From JAVVXB01 sp036651815 (GTDB lineage: Bacteria; Bacillota; Clostridia; Christensenellales; CAG-138), in NCBI GenBank assembly GCA_036651815.1, contig JAVVXB010000007.1, positions 1 to 64,000 of the forward strand: a stretch of DNA of 64,000 nt, written 5' to 3'. The notes under the pieces were generated by a model. That model saw only the letters and a program-made list of their open reading frames with translations. It was not told the DNA's origin and ran no database searches. The first letter of the stretch is position 1, and each line of letters opens with the position of its first letter. The translations under genes and the position numbers were made by a program. Positions 51,188 through 60,010 of the stretch are shown here, piece after piece.

Positions 51188-52114
51188 TTATTTTTTAGGG
51201 AAGGGCACACCACATTCCTGCTTGAGATACACGTCGAAGCGATCCCGGTTTTTGATAACATAATTGGCAAAGTTCTCGGTGGCACGGGAAAGATATCTCG
51301 ATTTGCGCCATGCAAGTGCAATGGAGCGCGGCGGAATATCGTCTAGAATCCGCAGCATTTTGATGGGGCTTGCATGCTTGCCAAGCGGCTTTGGAATCAA
51401 AGCGATCCCGAAGTTTGCCGATACGGAACTGACGATGATGTTGTCGTTGGTGGTTTCAAAGGCAACCTTTGGGGCAAAACCCGCATTGTGCAAAATGCCG
51501 TTGATGTAACCCCGAATTTGGCATCTGTTTTCATAGGTAATGAGCTTTTCGTTGCGTAATTGGGAAAGGTGGATGGCCTTGTACCGCGCGAGGGGATGCT
51601 GATTAGAGACGATAACCACCGTCTCGTGGTAGCCGATGGGATAGTATTCGAAGCTGGGGTTTGCAATCTCTGTAGTAAACGCAAGATCGCTGCTGCCGTT
51701 TGCAATGGCTTCCTCAATCTCCGTGGTGGAGGAAGGAAAGAAGCGAAAGTGCGACTGAATTTTTCCCGTATCCGTATAGTAGCAGGAGATGGCATAGGTA
51801 ACGAGGTCGTTTAAGGAGCTGAAGTAGCTCAGCGAAATCATGCCGGATTCCGGATCGGTCATGTCCTTCAGCTTGAATTGCGCCTCGTCCAGAAGGGCGA
51901 GGGCGGGCTTCACATACTCCAACAAAATCTCGCCGAAGGGGGTGACGGTAATGTCCCGGCCACTGCGGTTTAAGAGCGGCGCATTCAGTTCGCGTTCCAG
52001 TTCGTTGATGGAATGACTCAGCGTGGACTGTGTTACCCGAAGCTGCTCGGAGGCGCGTGTATAGCTCTTTTTTTGCACAATCGTACAAAAGTAGGTAAGC
52101 TGTTGTAAATTCAT
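51188..52114 (-). CDS. LysR-family transcriptional regulator
   Basis: A 308-aa regulator. The winged helix-turn-helix occupies residues 1-60 (MNLQQLTYFCTIVQKKSYTR then SQLRVTQSTLSHSINELE) and the co-inducer domain about 90-300, with IANPSFEYYPIGYHETVVIV and the LPKPLGKHA loop. It is divergent from aroD and separated from it by a region holding two T-N11-A operator boxes and a duplicated lysR 5' end, so it probably controls the aro operon and itself. The inducer may be a shikimate-pathway intermediate such as dehydroquinate or shikimate (inference). GAGGTG precedes the ATG. Confidence 0.92.
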   Translation of the reverse strand: MNLQQLTYFCTIVQKKSYTRASEQLRVTQSTLSHSINELERELNAPLLNRSGRDITVTPFGEILLEYVKPALALLDEAQFKLKDMTDPESGMISLSYFSSLNDLVTYAISCYYTDTGKIQSHFRFFPSSTTEIEEAIANGSSDLAFTTEIANPSFEYYPIGYHETVVIVSNQHPLARYKAIHLSQLRNEKLITYENRCQIRGYINGILHNAGFAPKVAFETTNDNIIVSSVSANFGIALIPKPLGKHASPIKMLRILDDIPPRSIALAWRKSRYLSRATENFANYVIKNRDRFDVYLKQECGVPFPKK

Positions 52115-52176
52115 GAAAACACCTCATGTAAGCAAATTATATCATCTGATGGACATAAAAATAATTTAAAATATTG

Positions 52177-52191
52177 ATGAAAATTCTTCAT
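52177..52191. promoter_or_regulatory. LysR-type box upstream of lysR
   Basis: ATGAA-AATTC-TTCAT is a palindrome containing T-N11-A, the LysR-family recognition pattern. It is centred about 70 bp upstream of the lysR ATG and fits autoregulation. Confidence 0.55.
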
Positions 52192-52247
52192 ACTACATTG
52201 TCGAAGAAATATTGTATTCTCAGGGCGGTATCTGTGTGCGGCCAGCA

Positions 52248-52328
52248 TTAGGCAATATTGCGCAAAGGCACATGGAAGCGCATTTTTTGCGCAGTCATAC
52301 AAAAGCAGGCAAGCGGTGGAAAATTCAT
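52248..52328 (-). pseudogene. Remnant of a duplicated lysR 5' end
   Basis: A 26-codon frame, MNFPPLACFCMTAQKMRF and on, aligns with the lysR start MNLQQLTYFCTIVQKKSY (8 of the first 15 residues the same) and then runs to a TAA. It is a truncated duplicate, not a functional gene. The upstream operator is duplicated with it. Confidence 0.7.
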
Positions 52329-52389
52329 GAAATTACTTGATGCAAATATACCATTTTTTAGATGAACATGCAACAAATTCGAGAATATG

Positions 52390-52453
52390 ATGAAAATAAT
52401 TCATAAGAAAATGCAAAAGGGGTATAGAAATAGTCGGGCGGTATTTGTATAAT
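52390..52453 (+). promoter_or_regulatory. aroD promoter with LysR-type box
   Basis: TATAAT (52448-52453) with a weak -35, TAGAAA (52425-52430), predicts a start near 52460. The palindrome ATGAA-AATAA-TTCAT (52390-52404) is centred near -63, the usual place for a LysR activator site. AAAGGGG follows before the ATG at 52502. Confidence 0.6.
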
Positions 52454-52501
52454 GAATGCATCTGAGAGCAAATTGGAAATTTTATTAAAGGGGATCATCC
52501 T

Positions 52502-53266
52502 ATGATTCGACCCATAACTATTAAAAACGTTACAATCGGCGAAGGTGTTCCCAAAATAATTGTACCAATCACGGAGCAGCGCAAAACAGATATTATTGAA
52601 AAAGCCCATGAGATCGCTTTGATGGACATCCATATGGTGGAGTGGAGATCTGATTTTTACGTTGATGTGGCAGATACTGCGAAGGTATTGGCAACGCTCA
52701 AGGATCTAAGAAACGCACTGGGAAAGAAGATTTTGCTTTTTACCTTCCGCACGATGAAGGAAGGTGGCGACAGGGCGTTTTCCGAAGAGGACTATCTTGC
52801 GCTGAATCTCGCTGTTGCCAGCAGTGGAAACGTGGACGTTGTAGACGTAGAGGTTCTCTCACTCGGTTTGAAGGCGAAGGCGCACATTGCTGCGCTTCAG
52901 TCGACGGGGACGCTTGTCATTGGTTCCAACCATGATTTTTACAAGACCCCGGCGCGGCAGGAACTAGTCGACCGGCTTTGTGCAATACAAGCCGCCGGTG
53001 CGGATATTCCGAAACTTGCCGTTATGCCTCAGAGCAAGGAAGACGTGCTGGAACTTTTATCGGCAACGCAAGAGATGTTCTCCCGGCATGCCAATCGTCC
53101 GATCATTACGATGTCCATGGCATCGATGGGTGTGATTTCCCGGCTTTCTGGCGAGGTGTTCGGCTCCGCCATGACCTTCGGCGCGGTAGGTCGTGTATCT
53201 GCTCCAGGACAAATTCCTGTAGAACAACTGGCTCAAGGCCTCGCCATCATCCATAGCGCAAGCTAA
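52502..53266 (+). CDS. aroD: Type I 3-dehydroquinate dehydratase
   Basis: A 254-aa class I dehydroquinase converting 3-dehydroquinate to 3-dehydroshikimate through a Schiff base. The acid residues are in VEWRSDFY, the catalytic His in GSNHDFYKTP, the Schiff-base Lys in IPKLAVMP, and substrate-binding Arg, Ser and Gln in SRLSGEVFGSAMTFG and SAPGQIP. All key residues are present. First gene of the aro operon, likely activated by the divergent LysR. AAAGGGG lies 8 nt before the ATG. Confidence 0.97.
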   Translation: MIRPITIKNVTIGEGVPKIIVPITEQRKTDIIEKAHEIALMDIHMVEWRSDFYVDVADTAKVLATLKDLRNALGKKILLFTFRTMKEGGDRAFSEEDYLALNLAVASSGNVDVVDVEVLSLGLKAKAHIAALQSTGTLVIGSNHDFYKTPARQELVDRLCAIQAAGADIPKLAVMPQSKEDVLELLSATQEMFSRHANRPIITMSMASMGVISRLSGEVFGSAMTFGAVGRVSAPGQIPVEQLAQGLAIIHSAS

Positions 53267-53884
53267 GAATGCACGATCCCAAATATCAAATCAAAATTAG
53301 TCGGTCTAATACGAAGTAATCAGTTTTAATAACCATATGAGAATGCACCATAAGGGTATATGAAAGAAAAGCATAAAAACGCAGCTTGAAAACAAAATAT
53401 GGCACAATGGGTTCAGACACTCAAGCACCATCGGAATCCATAGCATGGTAGCCAAGACGTAAGCCGGCGAAGGTTGCCGGAGAAGCCGCTTGTAAGCAAT
53501 CGCGTTCTTCTTGTTGGGCCATGCGATAGAAGCCGCCACAAAAGATGTGTGAACGAAATTGCCACGACAACCCGGATAAACGGTTTTAAGTGCCATATTC
53601 GTACGTTTCACAAAAAAAAGTGCGGTGAAACAAGCAGTGACGGATTGCTTGCATAAAAGCGGGCAGCGTTTTTTACAAAGATACGTTGACAAGATTATAT
53701 TTGAACCATTGTTTTCTAAGAGCGGACGGTGCACACAATCACGCACGGCGTTGCGCTATGTCCGCTCAACCCCACACGTTGTGTCGTGTGCCTGCTTCCT
53801 CGCTGCTATTGTATAAAAATCTACCACGAAGGCCTGCGGTTTCGTTCCGTTTTGTGCCTTTCGCAGAAAGGTTTGGTCGTAATC
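53267..53884. other. Unusual 618-bp gap between aroD and aroE
   Basis: The shikimate genes are otherwise spaced by about 12 bp, so this gap stands out. A 146-codon minus-strand frame (53306-53746) with a hydrophobic C-terminal half exists but has no known motif and no good start signal. I see no terminator; a TATAAAAAT stretch near 53813-53821 could be a promoter element for aroE. Confidence 0.5.
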
Positions 53885-54754
53885 ATGATAACCGTTGATA
53901 CCAAGCTGATAGGCTTGTTAGGAAATCCACTTCGGCAGTCCTTGTCCACGCGTATGCAAAATGCAGCGTTCCGTGCCTGCAGTCTCGATTTTGAGTATTT
54001 TCCCATCGAAACCACAGAGACGTCCCTCGATGCGATTGTGCGGGGTATCTGCCATATGCGCTTTGCGGGCTTTGGCGTGACCAAGCCCGACAAGGTAGCG
54101 ATCATAAAACACTTGGATCAGCTCGATGATTTTGCCGCCAAGATGGGCGCGGTTAACACCGTGGTAATCGAGCCGGATGGTTCACTCACCGGTTACAATA
54201 CAGATGGCGTGGGCTTCCTGCGTTCCCTTGGCGAATATTATCAAAATCCGCTTTGCGAAAGCACATTTTTATGCCTTGGCGCTGGTGGCGCAGCGCGGGC
54301 CATCTGTGGTTCGCTGGCGCATCAGGGGGCAAAGAAAATTACCGTGAGCAGCCTTTTTGACACGGATAGCGAACAACTTGTTAACGAGATCAATGCGCAG
54401 TTCGCGCCGGTTGTCGGCATGGTACCGTGGGACGATAAGAAGGCGATTCAGGCCGCTGCGGGAACTTCCGATGTGATCATCAATGCCACCGGCGTGGGAA
54501 TGGGTGCGCATGTGGGGGAATCTCCCGTGGATCCGGATGTTTTTCACGCCGGGATGTTGGCTTTCGATGCGGCCTACAACCCCGCTGTTACGAAATTCCT
54601 CATCGATGCCAAGGCAAAGGGTTGCGGCATTCTCAATGGACTCGGTATGCTGCTCTACCAAGGCGCCGCACAATTTGAAATATGGACAGGCGCGCAGGCG
54701 CCAACGGATCTCATGCGCCAAACGCTTGAAGCGTGCATTGGCGACAAAGGCTGA
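53885..54754 (+). CDS. aroE: Shikimate dehydrogenase
   Basis: A 289-aa NADP-type shikimate (or quinate/shikimate) dehydrogenase. Substrate residues are in GNPLRQSLSTRMQNAAF; the catalytic Lys lies in GFGVTKPDK and the catalytic Asp in NTDGVGF. The Rossmann motif is GAGGAARA and the loop NATGVGM. In the usual GxNVTxPxK signature Asn is replaced by Gly, which may shift substrate use toward quinate or another ring acid (inference). I used the ATG at 53885 because MITVDTKLIGLLGNP is where homology begins; its Shine-Dalgarno (AAAGG) is rather far at 13 nt. Confidence 0.9.
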   Translation: MITVDTKLIGLLGNPLRQSLSTRMQNAAFRACSLDFEYFPIETTETSLDAIVRGICHMRFAGFGVTKPDKVAIIKHLDQLDDFAAKMGAVNTVVIEPDGSLTGYNTDGVGFLRSLGEYYQNPLCESTFLCLGAGGAARAICGSLAHQGAKKITVSSLFDTDSEQLVNEINAQFAPVVGMVPWDDKKAIQAAAGTSDVIINATGVGMGAHVGESPVDPDVFHAGMLAFDAAYNPAVTKFLIDAKAKGCGILNGLGMLLYQGAAQFEIWTGAQAPTDLMRQTLEACIGDKG

Positions 54755-54766
54755 AGGGAGATTCTT

Positions 54767-56059
54767 ATGATTGCGAAGATATATCCGGGCTCCGTTCGCG
54801 GAGAAATGAGTGTTCCAAGTTCCAAGAGCCATACCATCCGCGCACTAATTGTTGCGACCTTGGCCGGCGGCCGTTCGTACATCCGCAATCCGCTTTTAAG
54901 CGAGGATTGCAAGGCGGCCATGCGCATTGCGGGACAATTTGGTTCCACGGTTGCGGCGGCGGAAAACTGCTGGATGGTGGATGGCCCACAAGATGGACTC
55001 AAGACACCGGACGATATTGTAAATGTCGATAATTCCGGCACAACCTTGTATTTTATGACGTCGATTGCAGCGCTGCTGCCGGACTATACCGTTTTTACGG
55101 GTGATAAATCCATCCGAAAACGCCCGGTGCAGCCACTGCTGGACGCGTTGAATAAGCTGGGTGCACAGTCCTCACCCACCCGTTCTGGCAGCAACAGCGC
55201 ACCGTTCTTTATCAAGGGGCCGATCTGCGGCGGCGAGGTCGAGGTTCCCTGCACGACATCCCAGTACATATCCTCACTGATGATTGCGGCGCCCATGTGC
55301 AGTGGAGATACCTGCATCACCACTCAGAAGCCCATGGAAATTCCCTATCTCGATATGACGATTCAATGGTTGCGGGAGGCCGGTGTCGAAGTTGATTATG
55401 ATCAAAAAGAGCACAAATACTTTAAAATTAAAGGCAATCAGAAGTACAAGCCTTTTGACAAGGTAATGCCAAGCGATTGGTCCAGCGTAGCGTTTCCCAC
55501 CGTGGCGGCGCTTACGGAAGGCTCTGAACTGACCATCCACAACATGAATTTTAAGGACACACAGGGAGACGCGGCGGTAATTGACCATCTGATTGCAATG
55601 GGTGCCGACATTCAAAAGAATGCGACCAAGGGCGACCTTGTGATCCGTGGCGGAAACAAGCTTCATGGAATCACCATTGACCTTATGAACACGCCTGATG
55701 CATTGCCCATCCTTTGCGTAGCAGGCTGCATGGCAGAGGATACGACCGTGCTGGACAATGTGGCCGGTGCGCGGCTTAAGGAAACGGATCGCGTTGCAGT
55801 GATGACCGAGGCACTCACGCGCATGGGCGCGGATATTTTTGCAACGGAGAACACGATCACAATCCATGGCGGCAAAGCCTTGCGAGGATGCATCCAAGAT
55901 AGCCACGATGATCACCGTATCGCCATGGCATTGACGGTGGCGGCACTTTCCGCTCAGGGCTGCACGACAATTCAGGGTGCGGAATGTGCAAGCGTTACAT
56001 TCCCCGGATTCTACGATAAAATGCAAGTTTGCGGCTTAAACGTAACAATTAGCGAATAA
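54767..56059 (+). CDS. aroA: EPSP synthase (3-phosphoshikimate 1-carboxyvinyltransferase)
   Basis: A 430-aa enzyme joining phosphoenolpyruvate to shikimate 3-phosphate. Landmarks are VPSSKSHTIRAL (substrate Lys and Ser), DNSGTTLYFMTSI, GDKSIRKRPVQPL, LKETDRVAVM and SHDDHRIAMA, all in family order. In the conserved NAGTxxRP segment the Arg-Pro pair is Tyr-Phe. The first helix motif is PSSKSHT rather than PGSKSxS. So the enzyme belongs to a divergent branch. GGGAG lies before the ATG, 12 bp after aroE. Confidence 0.95.
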   Translation: MIAKIYPGSVRGEMSVPSSKSHTIRALIVATLAGGRSYIRNPLLSEDCKAAMRIAGQFGSTVAAAENCWMVDGPQDGLKTPDDIVNVDNSGTTLYFMTSIAALLPDYTVFTGDKSIRKRPVQPLLDALNKLGAQSSPTRSGSNSAPFFIKGPICGGEVEVPCTTSQYISSLMIAAPMCSGDTCITTQKPMEIPYLDMTIQWLREAGVEVDYDQKEHKYFKIKGNQKYKPFDKVMPSDWSSVAFPTVAALTEGSELTIHNMNFKDTQGDAAVIDHLIAMGADIQKNATKGDLVIRGGNKLHGITIDLMNTPDALPILCVAGCMAEDTTVLDNVAGARLKETDRVAVMTEALTRMGADIFATENTITIHGGKALRGCIQDSHDDHRIAMALTVAALSAQGCTTIQGAECASVTFPGFYDKMQVCGLNVTISE

Positions 56060-56071
56060 GGAGGAATCATT

Positions 56072-57250
56072 ATGACTGGTAACACATTTGGTAAATTATT
56101 CCGCGTAACGACCTGCGGCGAATCCTATTCCGGCTGTTTTCGGAAGCATTCCGATATTCCGAAGGAACTCTATGGTGGCCTGCTGACCATCGTGGATGGT
56201 TGTCCCGCTGGCATTCGTATTACGGCAGAGGACATACAAAAGGAGCTGGACAAGCGTAAGCCCGGCCAGTCGCCCCTCGACTCCCCGCGTCTCGAGAAGG
56301 ATCGGGTGTTCATTTTCTCCGGCGTGATGGAGAACGATCTTTCTACGGGCGCGCCCATTGGCATCGTGATTCCCAACAATGACATCGAGGACGTTCACGT
56401 GGGCCAGTATCGTGACTACAAGAACAATATCCGGCCCGGCCATGCCGAGTACACCTTCTTCAAAAAATACGGTGATTACAGCGACTGGGTCGGCGCGGGC
56501 CGCGCATCTGGACGTGAGACGGTGAGTCGTGTTGCCGGTGGCGCCGTAGCGAAGCTGATTCTCGACAAGATGGGCATCGACGTGATCGCCTACACCATCG
56601 AGTCCCACGGTATCAAGGCTAAAGAGCTGAGTTATGAGGAAGCGAAAAAGAACTATCGTGCAAACGAACTCAACTGTCCCGACCTCGAGGTCGCACCGAA
56701 GATGATTCAGGACATTCTCGATGTTCGCAAGAGCGGAGAAACCTGCGGAGGCATTGTAGAGCTCATTTGCCGCGGCGTTCCCGCCGGACTTGGCGAACCG
56801 GTGTTTGACAAGCTTGAGGCAACTATTTCCCATGCGCTGATGTCCATCGGCGCCGTGAAGGGCATCGAAGTCGGAGCGGGCTTCAAGGTTGCCGAGCTGT
56901 TGGGCTCCGCGTGCAACGATGAATCTTACGTGGATAAGGAGACGGGCCGCGTGGCGTTCTACAGCAATCATGCGGGTGGCTTCCTTGGCGGCATCAGCAA
57001 TGGCGACGAAATTCGCATTCGCCTAGCCATTAAACCGACGCCCACCGTGTCCGTTCCCCAAAGGGCCGTCGATGTTGAGCGCATGACGGATGGTGTGCTG
57101 TCCCCCATCACAAGGAGGGATGCGTCGCTACTGCCACGCATCTACCCGGTTTGCGAGGCCATGGCCCGTATAGCGATTGTGGATGCCATGATGATTGCCA
57201 AGGGCTATCGCGCCATGACCGATCTCGAAGAAAAGTGGGATAAAATCTGA
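56072..57250 (+). CDS. aroC: Chorismate synthase
   Basis: A 392-aa flavin-dependent chorismate synthase, the last step to chorismate. Motifs are FRVTTCGESYSGC, RKPGQSPLDSPRLEKD, RPGHAEYTFFKKYG, GAGRASGRETVSRVAGGAVA and the C-terminal ISNGDEIRIRLAIKP. AAGGAGG lies before the ATG, 12 bp after aroA. The oligopeptide-binding protein gene starts 39 bp downstream on the same strand, so co-transcription is likely. Confidence 0.97.
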   Translation: MTGNTFGKLFRVTTCGESYSGCFRKHSDIPKELYGGLLTIVDGCPAGIRITAEDIQKELDKRKPGQSPLDSPRLEKDRVFIFSGVMENDLSTGAPIGIVIPNNDIEDVHVGQYRDYKNNIRPGHAEYTFFKKYGDYSDWVGAGRASGRETVSRVAGGAVAKLILDKMGIDVIAYTIESHGIKAKELSYEEAKKNYRANELNCPDLEVAPKMIQDILDVRKSGETCGGIVELICRGVPAGLGEPVFDKLEATISHALMSIGAVKGIEVGAGFKVAELLGSACNDESYVDKETGRVAFYSNHAGGFLGGISNGDEIRIRLAIKPTPTVSVPQRAVDVERMTDGVLSPITRRDASLLPRIYPVCEAMARIAIVDAMMIAKGYRAMTDLEEKWDKI

Positions 57251-57289
57251 GCAATCGGGTTTTGTAAGTAAAAAAAAGGAGTGTCCCCA

Positions 57290-58873
57290 ATGAAAAAACT
57301 AATCGTTCTCATCCTGTCGCTCATGATGGTTTGCATGAGCTTCGCAGGCTGCACGCAGCAGGCCCCAGAGCAAGGATCTACGCCCGAGGCGGGCGTTGGC
57401 GAAACAGTACCCGCAGAAGGCGAGACATCGTCGGCTGAACAGACCGCCGTCCGTAAGGATACCTTGGTCGTTGCGATTCAGGCCGAACCGCAGACCATGG
57501 ACCCCTATGCTGCTTCCCATGATACTACGTTCGTCAGCTCCGAAACGATCTTCGAGTCCCTGCTGAAGTCCGTTGATGGCGAACTGACCCCTTGGCTCGC
57601 AGAGAGCTACGAAATCGTTGACGATCTGACCATCGTGTTCCATCTTCGCGACGACGTCTATTTCCATGACGGCAACAAGATGACGGCGGACGACGTTGTA
57701 TTCTCGCTCGGTTACGCCGCAACCAGCAGCTTTACGAGCACCATGTTCGGCGCAATCGACATCGAAAACACCAAAGCGCTGGATGAAAAAACGGTAGAAG
57801 TCAAACTGAAGTACGCTTATGCACCTTTGATGGAGGGCATTGCAAGCTATCGCGGCGTTATCCTTAGCAAGGCTGCGTTCGAGTCCATGGGTGTAGACGC
57901 CTTCGGCCGTGCGCCTGTCGGTACCGGCCCCATGATGTTCAAAGACTGGATTAACGGCGACAGGATCGAACTTGTTGGCTTTGATAAATACTGGGGCGAG
58001 AAGCCCATGTTTGACAACATGACCATCCGCATCATCCTCGAGGCTTCTTCGAGAAGCGTGGAGCTTGAAACCGGCGGCGTTGACATTGCTTTCCAGATTG
58101 CGCCCGTCGATTGGACGCGCCTTGCGGAGGGCCCGGACACGCAGATGCTCACCGGCAACTCCATGGGCATGACCTATCTCTGCTTCAACAACTCCAATGA
58201 GCTTTATGGCAATGAACTCGTTCGTAAGGCGATTGCCTATGCCATCAACGTTGAAGCCGTCGCCAAGACTGCTTACCAGGGCCAGGCCGATGCGGCCGAC
58301 GGCTTTATCGCAAGGAGCATCCCGGGCTACAAGAAGGTCGGTCCCTGGGAATACAACCCCGAAAAGAGCAAGGAACTGCTGAAGGAAGCGGGCTACGAAA
58401 ATGGCCTCGAAGTGAAGTTTGTTACCTTCCAACAGCAGTATTACAACGCCTGCATCGAGATCATCCAGAGCATGCTCAAGGAAGTTGGCATCACCTGCAC
58501 CATCGACATGGTTGACCTTGCCACCTTTACGTCCATGAACAATGCGGGTGAGCTGCCCATGACCGTTATGGCCAACAGCGCGTCCATTCCGGATCCCGCC
58601 AGCGCACTGGTTGCGTGGCCTCTGGCCAGAACCATCTCCCTGCGCCACAACGACCAGCACGTACAGGATCTGCTGGACAAGGGCGAGCGTACCTACGCGC
58701 TGGAAGATCGTATTCCGATCTATGAGGAGTTGCAGGATTACCTTTGGGAGAAACTCTACCTGCTTCCGCTGGTCTATCCCATCACCGGTTATGGTGCCCG
58801 TGCCAACATCAAAAACTTCAATTACGTACCCACCGGTATCCCCGATTTTGCGGGAATCGTATTTGCCGGTTAA
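57290..58873 (+). CDS. Oligopeptide/dipeptide ABC transporter binding lipoprotein
   Basis: A 527-aa SBP_bac_5 protein. A signal peptide ends with the lipobox SFAGC (residues 16-20), followed by an acidic, Gly/Glu-rich linker and the binding domain starting DTLVVAIQAEPQTMDPYAAS. Typical segments are VVFSLGYAATSSFT, GTGPMMFKDWINGD and RIILEASSRSVELETGGVD. Ligands of the family are peptides, nickel chelates or sugars; here, next to aro genes, an aromatic precursor cannot be excluded. The ATG at 57290 has AGGAG 8 nt upstream. Confidence 0.92.
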   Translation: MKKLIVLILSLMMVCMSFAGCTQQAPEQGSTPEAGVGETVPAEGETSSAEQTAVRKDTLVVAIQAEPQTMDPYAASHDTTFVSSETIFESLLKSVDGELTPWLAESYEIVDDLTIVFHLRDDVYFHDGNKMTADDVVFSLGYAATSSFTSTMFGAIDIENTKALDEKTVEVKLKYAYAPLMEGIASYRGVILSKAAFESMGVDAFGRAPVGTGPMMFKDWINGDRIELVGFDKYWGEKPMFDNMTIRIILEASSRSVELETGGVDIAFQIAPVDWTRLAEGPDTQMLTGNSMGMTYLCFNNSNELYGNELVRKAIAYAINVEAVAKTAYQGQADAADGFIARSIPGYKKVGPWEYNPEKSKELLKEAGYENGLEVKFVTFQQQYYNACIEIIQSMLKEVGITCTIDMVDLATFTSMNNAGELPMTVMANSASIPDPASALVAWPLARTISLRHNDQHVQDLLDKGERTYALEDRIPIYEELQDYLWEKLYLLPLVYPITGYGARANIKNFNYVPTGIPDFAGIVFAG

Positions 58874-58894
58874 TCTGAACACTGTGTAATACCC

Positions 58895-58932
58895 CCTGGA
58901 TGTCCAACGCCTACGTGCGGTGGGCATCCAGG
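58895..58932 (+). other. Hairpin after the peptide-binding protein gene
   Basis: CCTGGATGTCCA (58895-58906) and TGGGCATCCAGG (58921-58932) form a 12-bp stem with one G-T pair and an inner CGC/GCG. No T tract follows, so it is more likely an RNA stabiliser that uncouples expression of the binding protein from the permeases. Confidence 0.6.
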
Positions 58933-58993
58933 AGCTCTCTATTCCTGAGGCCGGGCTATCCGGCATCAAATCCCCCCCATAAGGAGTCAAGTG

Positions 58994-60010
58994 ATGCTAC
59001 GATATATAGCAAAGAGAATACTTCTCATGATTCCGGTTCTGCTGGGCATTAGCTTTTTGATTTTCGTGCTGATGTTTTTTACGCCCGGCGACCCGGCCCA
59101 GATGATTCTCGGTGATATGGCTGAGAAAGAGGAAGTCGAAGCCCTGCGTGAAGAGTTGGGCTTAAACGACAGCTTCTTCGAACGGTACTTTTCATATATG
59201 GGCGGCTTGCTTAAGGGCGACCTCGGCATATCCTACACAACAAAGCTGCCCGTATGGGACGAAATTGCGGCCCGTCTGCCGGTTACGGCCAAGGTTGCTT
59301 TTCTCGTCATTATTTTTGCTGTCCTTGTAGGCGTCCCAATCGGCATTCTTTCCGCGGTGCGCCAATATAGCGTCATCGACAGCATTACCCGCGTGTTTGC
59401 GCTGCTAGGCATCACGATGCCCAGCTTCTGGCTCGCGCTGCTGCTGGTATTGCTGTTTTCAGTAAAGCTGCAATGGTTGCCGGCGTCCGGACTTTACGGC
59501 TGGCAATATTACATTATGCCGATAATAAGCATCAGCGCGGTTTCAGTGGCCACGATTACGCGTACGGCCCGCTCCAGCATGCTGGAGGTTGTGCGTCAGG
59601 ATTATATTCGTACCGCAAGAGCCAAAGGACAAAGGGAAAGCGTGGTTCTGTTTAAGCATGCGCTTTTGAATGCACTGATTCCCATTTTAACCATCGTAGG
59701 CATCCAGTTTGCCGGTGGGCTTGGCGGCGCCGTAGTCAACGAGCAAGTGTTTGCCATTCCCGGAATTGGCAAGTTGATGGTGGATGCGATCAAGGCGAGA
59801 AACTATCCGCTTGTGCAGGGTTCCGTGCTGGTGCTGGCCGTCCTGCAAAGCCTAGTGAACTTATCAATTGATATTTTGTACGCCTTTGTCGATCCTCGTA
59901 TTCGTTCCCAGTATAGCCGGGGCAAGAAGAAGAAGGACAAAAAAGAAGACGATAGCCAATCCCCTGAATACGGAAAGTTGCTTGCGGCAAAGGAGAGTGA
60001 CCCGATATGA
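58994..60010 (+). CDS. dppB: Dipeptide/oligopeptide ABC transporter permease (DppB-like)
   Basis: A 338-aa permease with six membrane helices. The N-terminal LRYIAKRILLMIPVLLGISF and the FTPGDPAQMILGD segment are standard, and the EAA loop is RQDYIRTARAKGQRESVVLF. The end carries a Lys/Glu-rich tail. The ATG at 58994 has AAGGAG 7 nt upstream. The gene overlaps the next by ATGA. Confidence 0.94.
   Translation: MLRYIAKRILLMIPVLLGISFLIFVLMFFTPGDPAQMILGDMAEKEEVEALREELGLNDSFFERYFSYMGGLLKGDLGISYTTKLPVWDEIAARLPVTAKVAFLVIIFAVLVGVPIGILSAVRQYSVIDSITRVFALLGITMPSFWLALLLVLLFSVKLQWLPASGLYGWQYYIMPIISISAVSVATITRTARSSMLEVVRQDYIRTARAKGQRESVVLFKHALLNALIPILTIVGIQFAGGLGGAVVNEQVFAIPGIGKLMVDAIKARNYPLVQGSVLVLAVLQSLVNLSIDILYAFVDPRIRSQYSRGKKKKDKKEDDSQSPEYGKLLAAKESDPI

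Larger units (their letters stand above)
52071..52404. repeat. Tandem duplication of the lysR 5' end and operator
   Basis: Sequence 52071-52191 recurs at 52285-52404, offset 214 bp at the left (213 after one indel). Over the 44 bp up to the start codon 36 are identical, most changes being transitions. The unit includes the first codons of lysR, its upstream region and the ATGAA-N5-TTCAT box. Confidence 0.75.

Noticed and set aside
53306..53746. 146-codon minus-strand frame in the aroD-aroE gap with a hydrophobic end
   Set aside because: No ribosome-binding site, no family resemblance; kept only as a note on the gap.
57299..58990. 563-codon minus-strand frame antisense to the peptide-binding protein gene
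   Set aside because: It is long only because of codon bias in the real gene on the other strand, which has a lipobox, family motifs and a ribosome-binding site.
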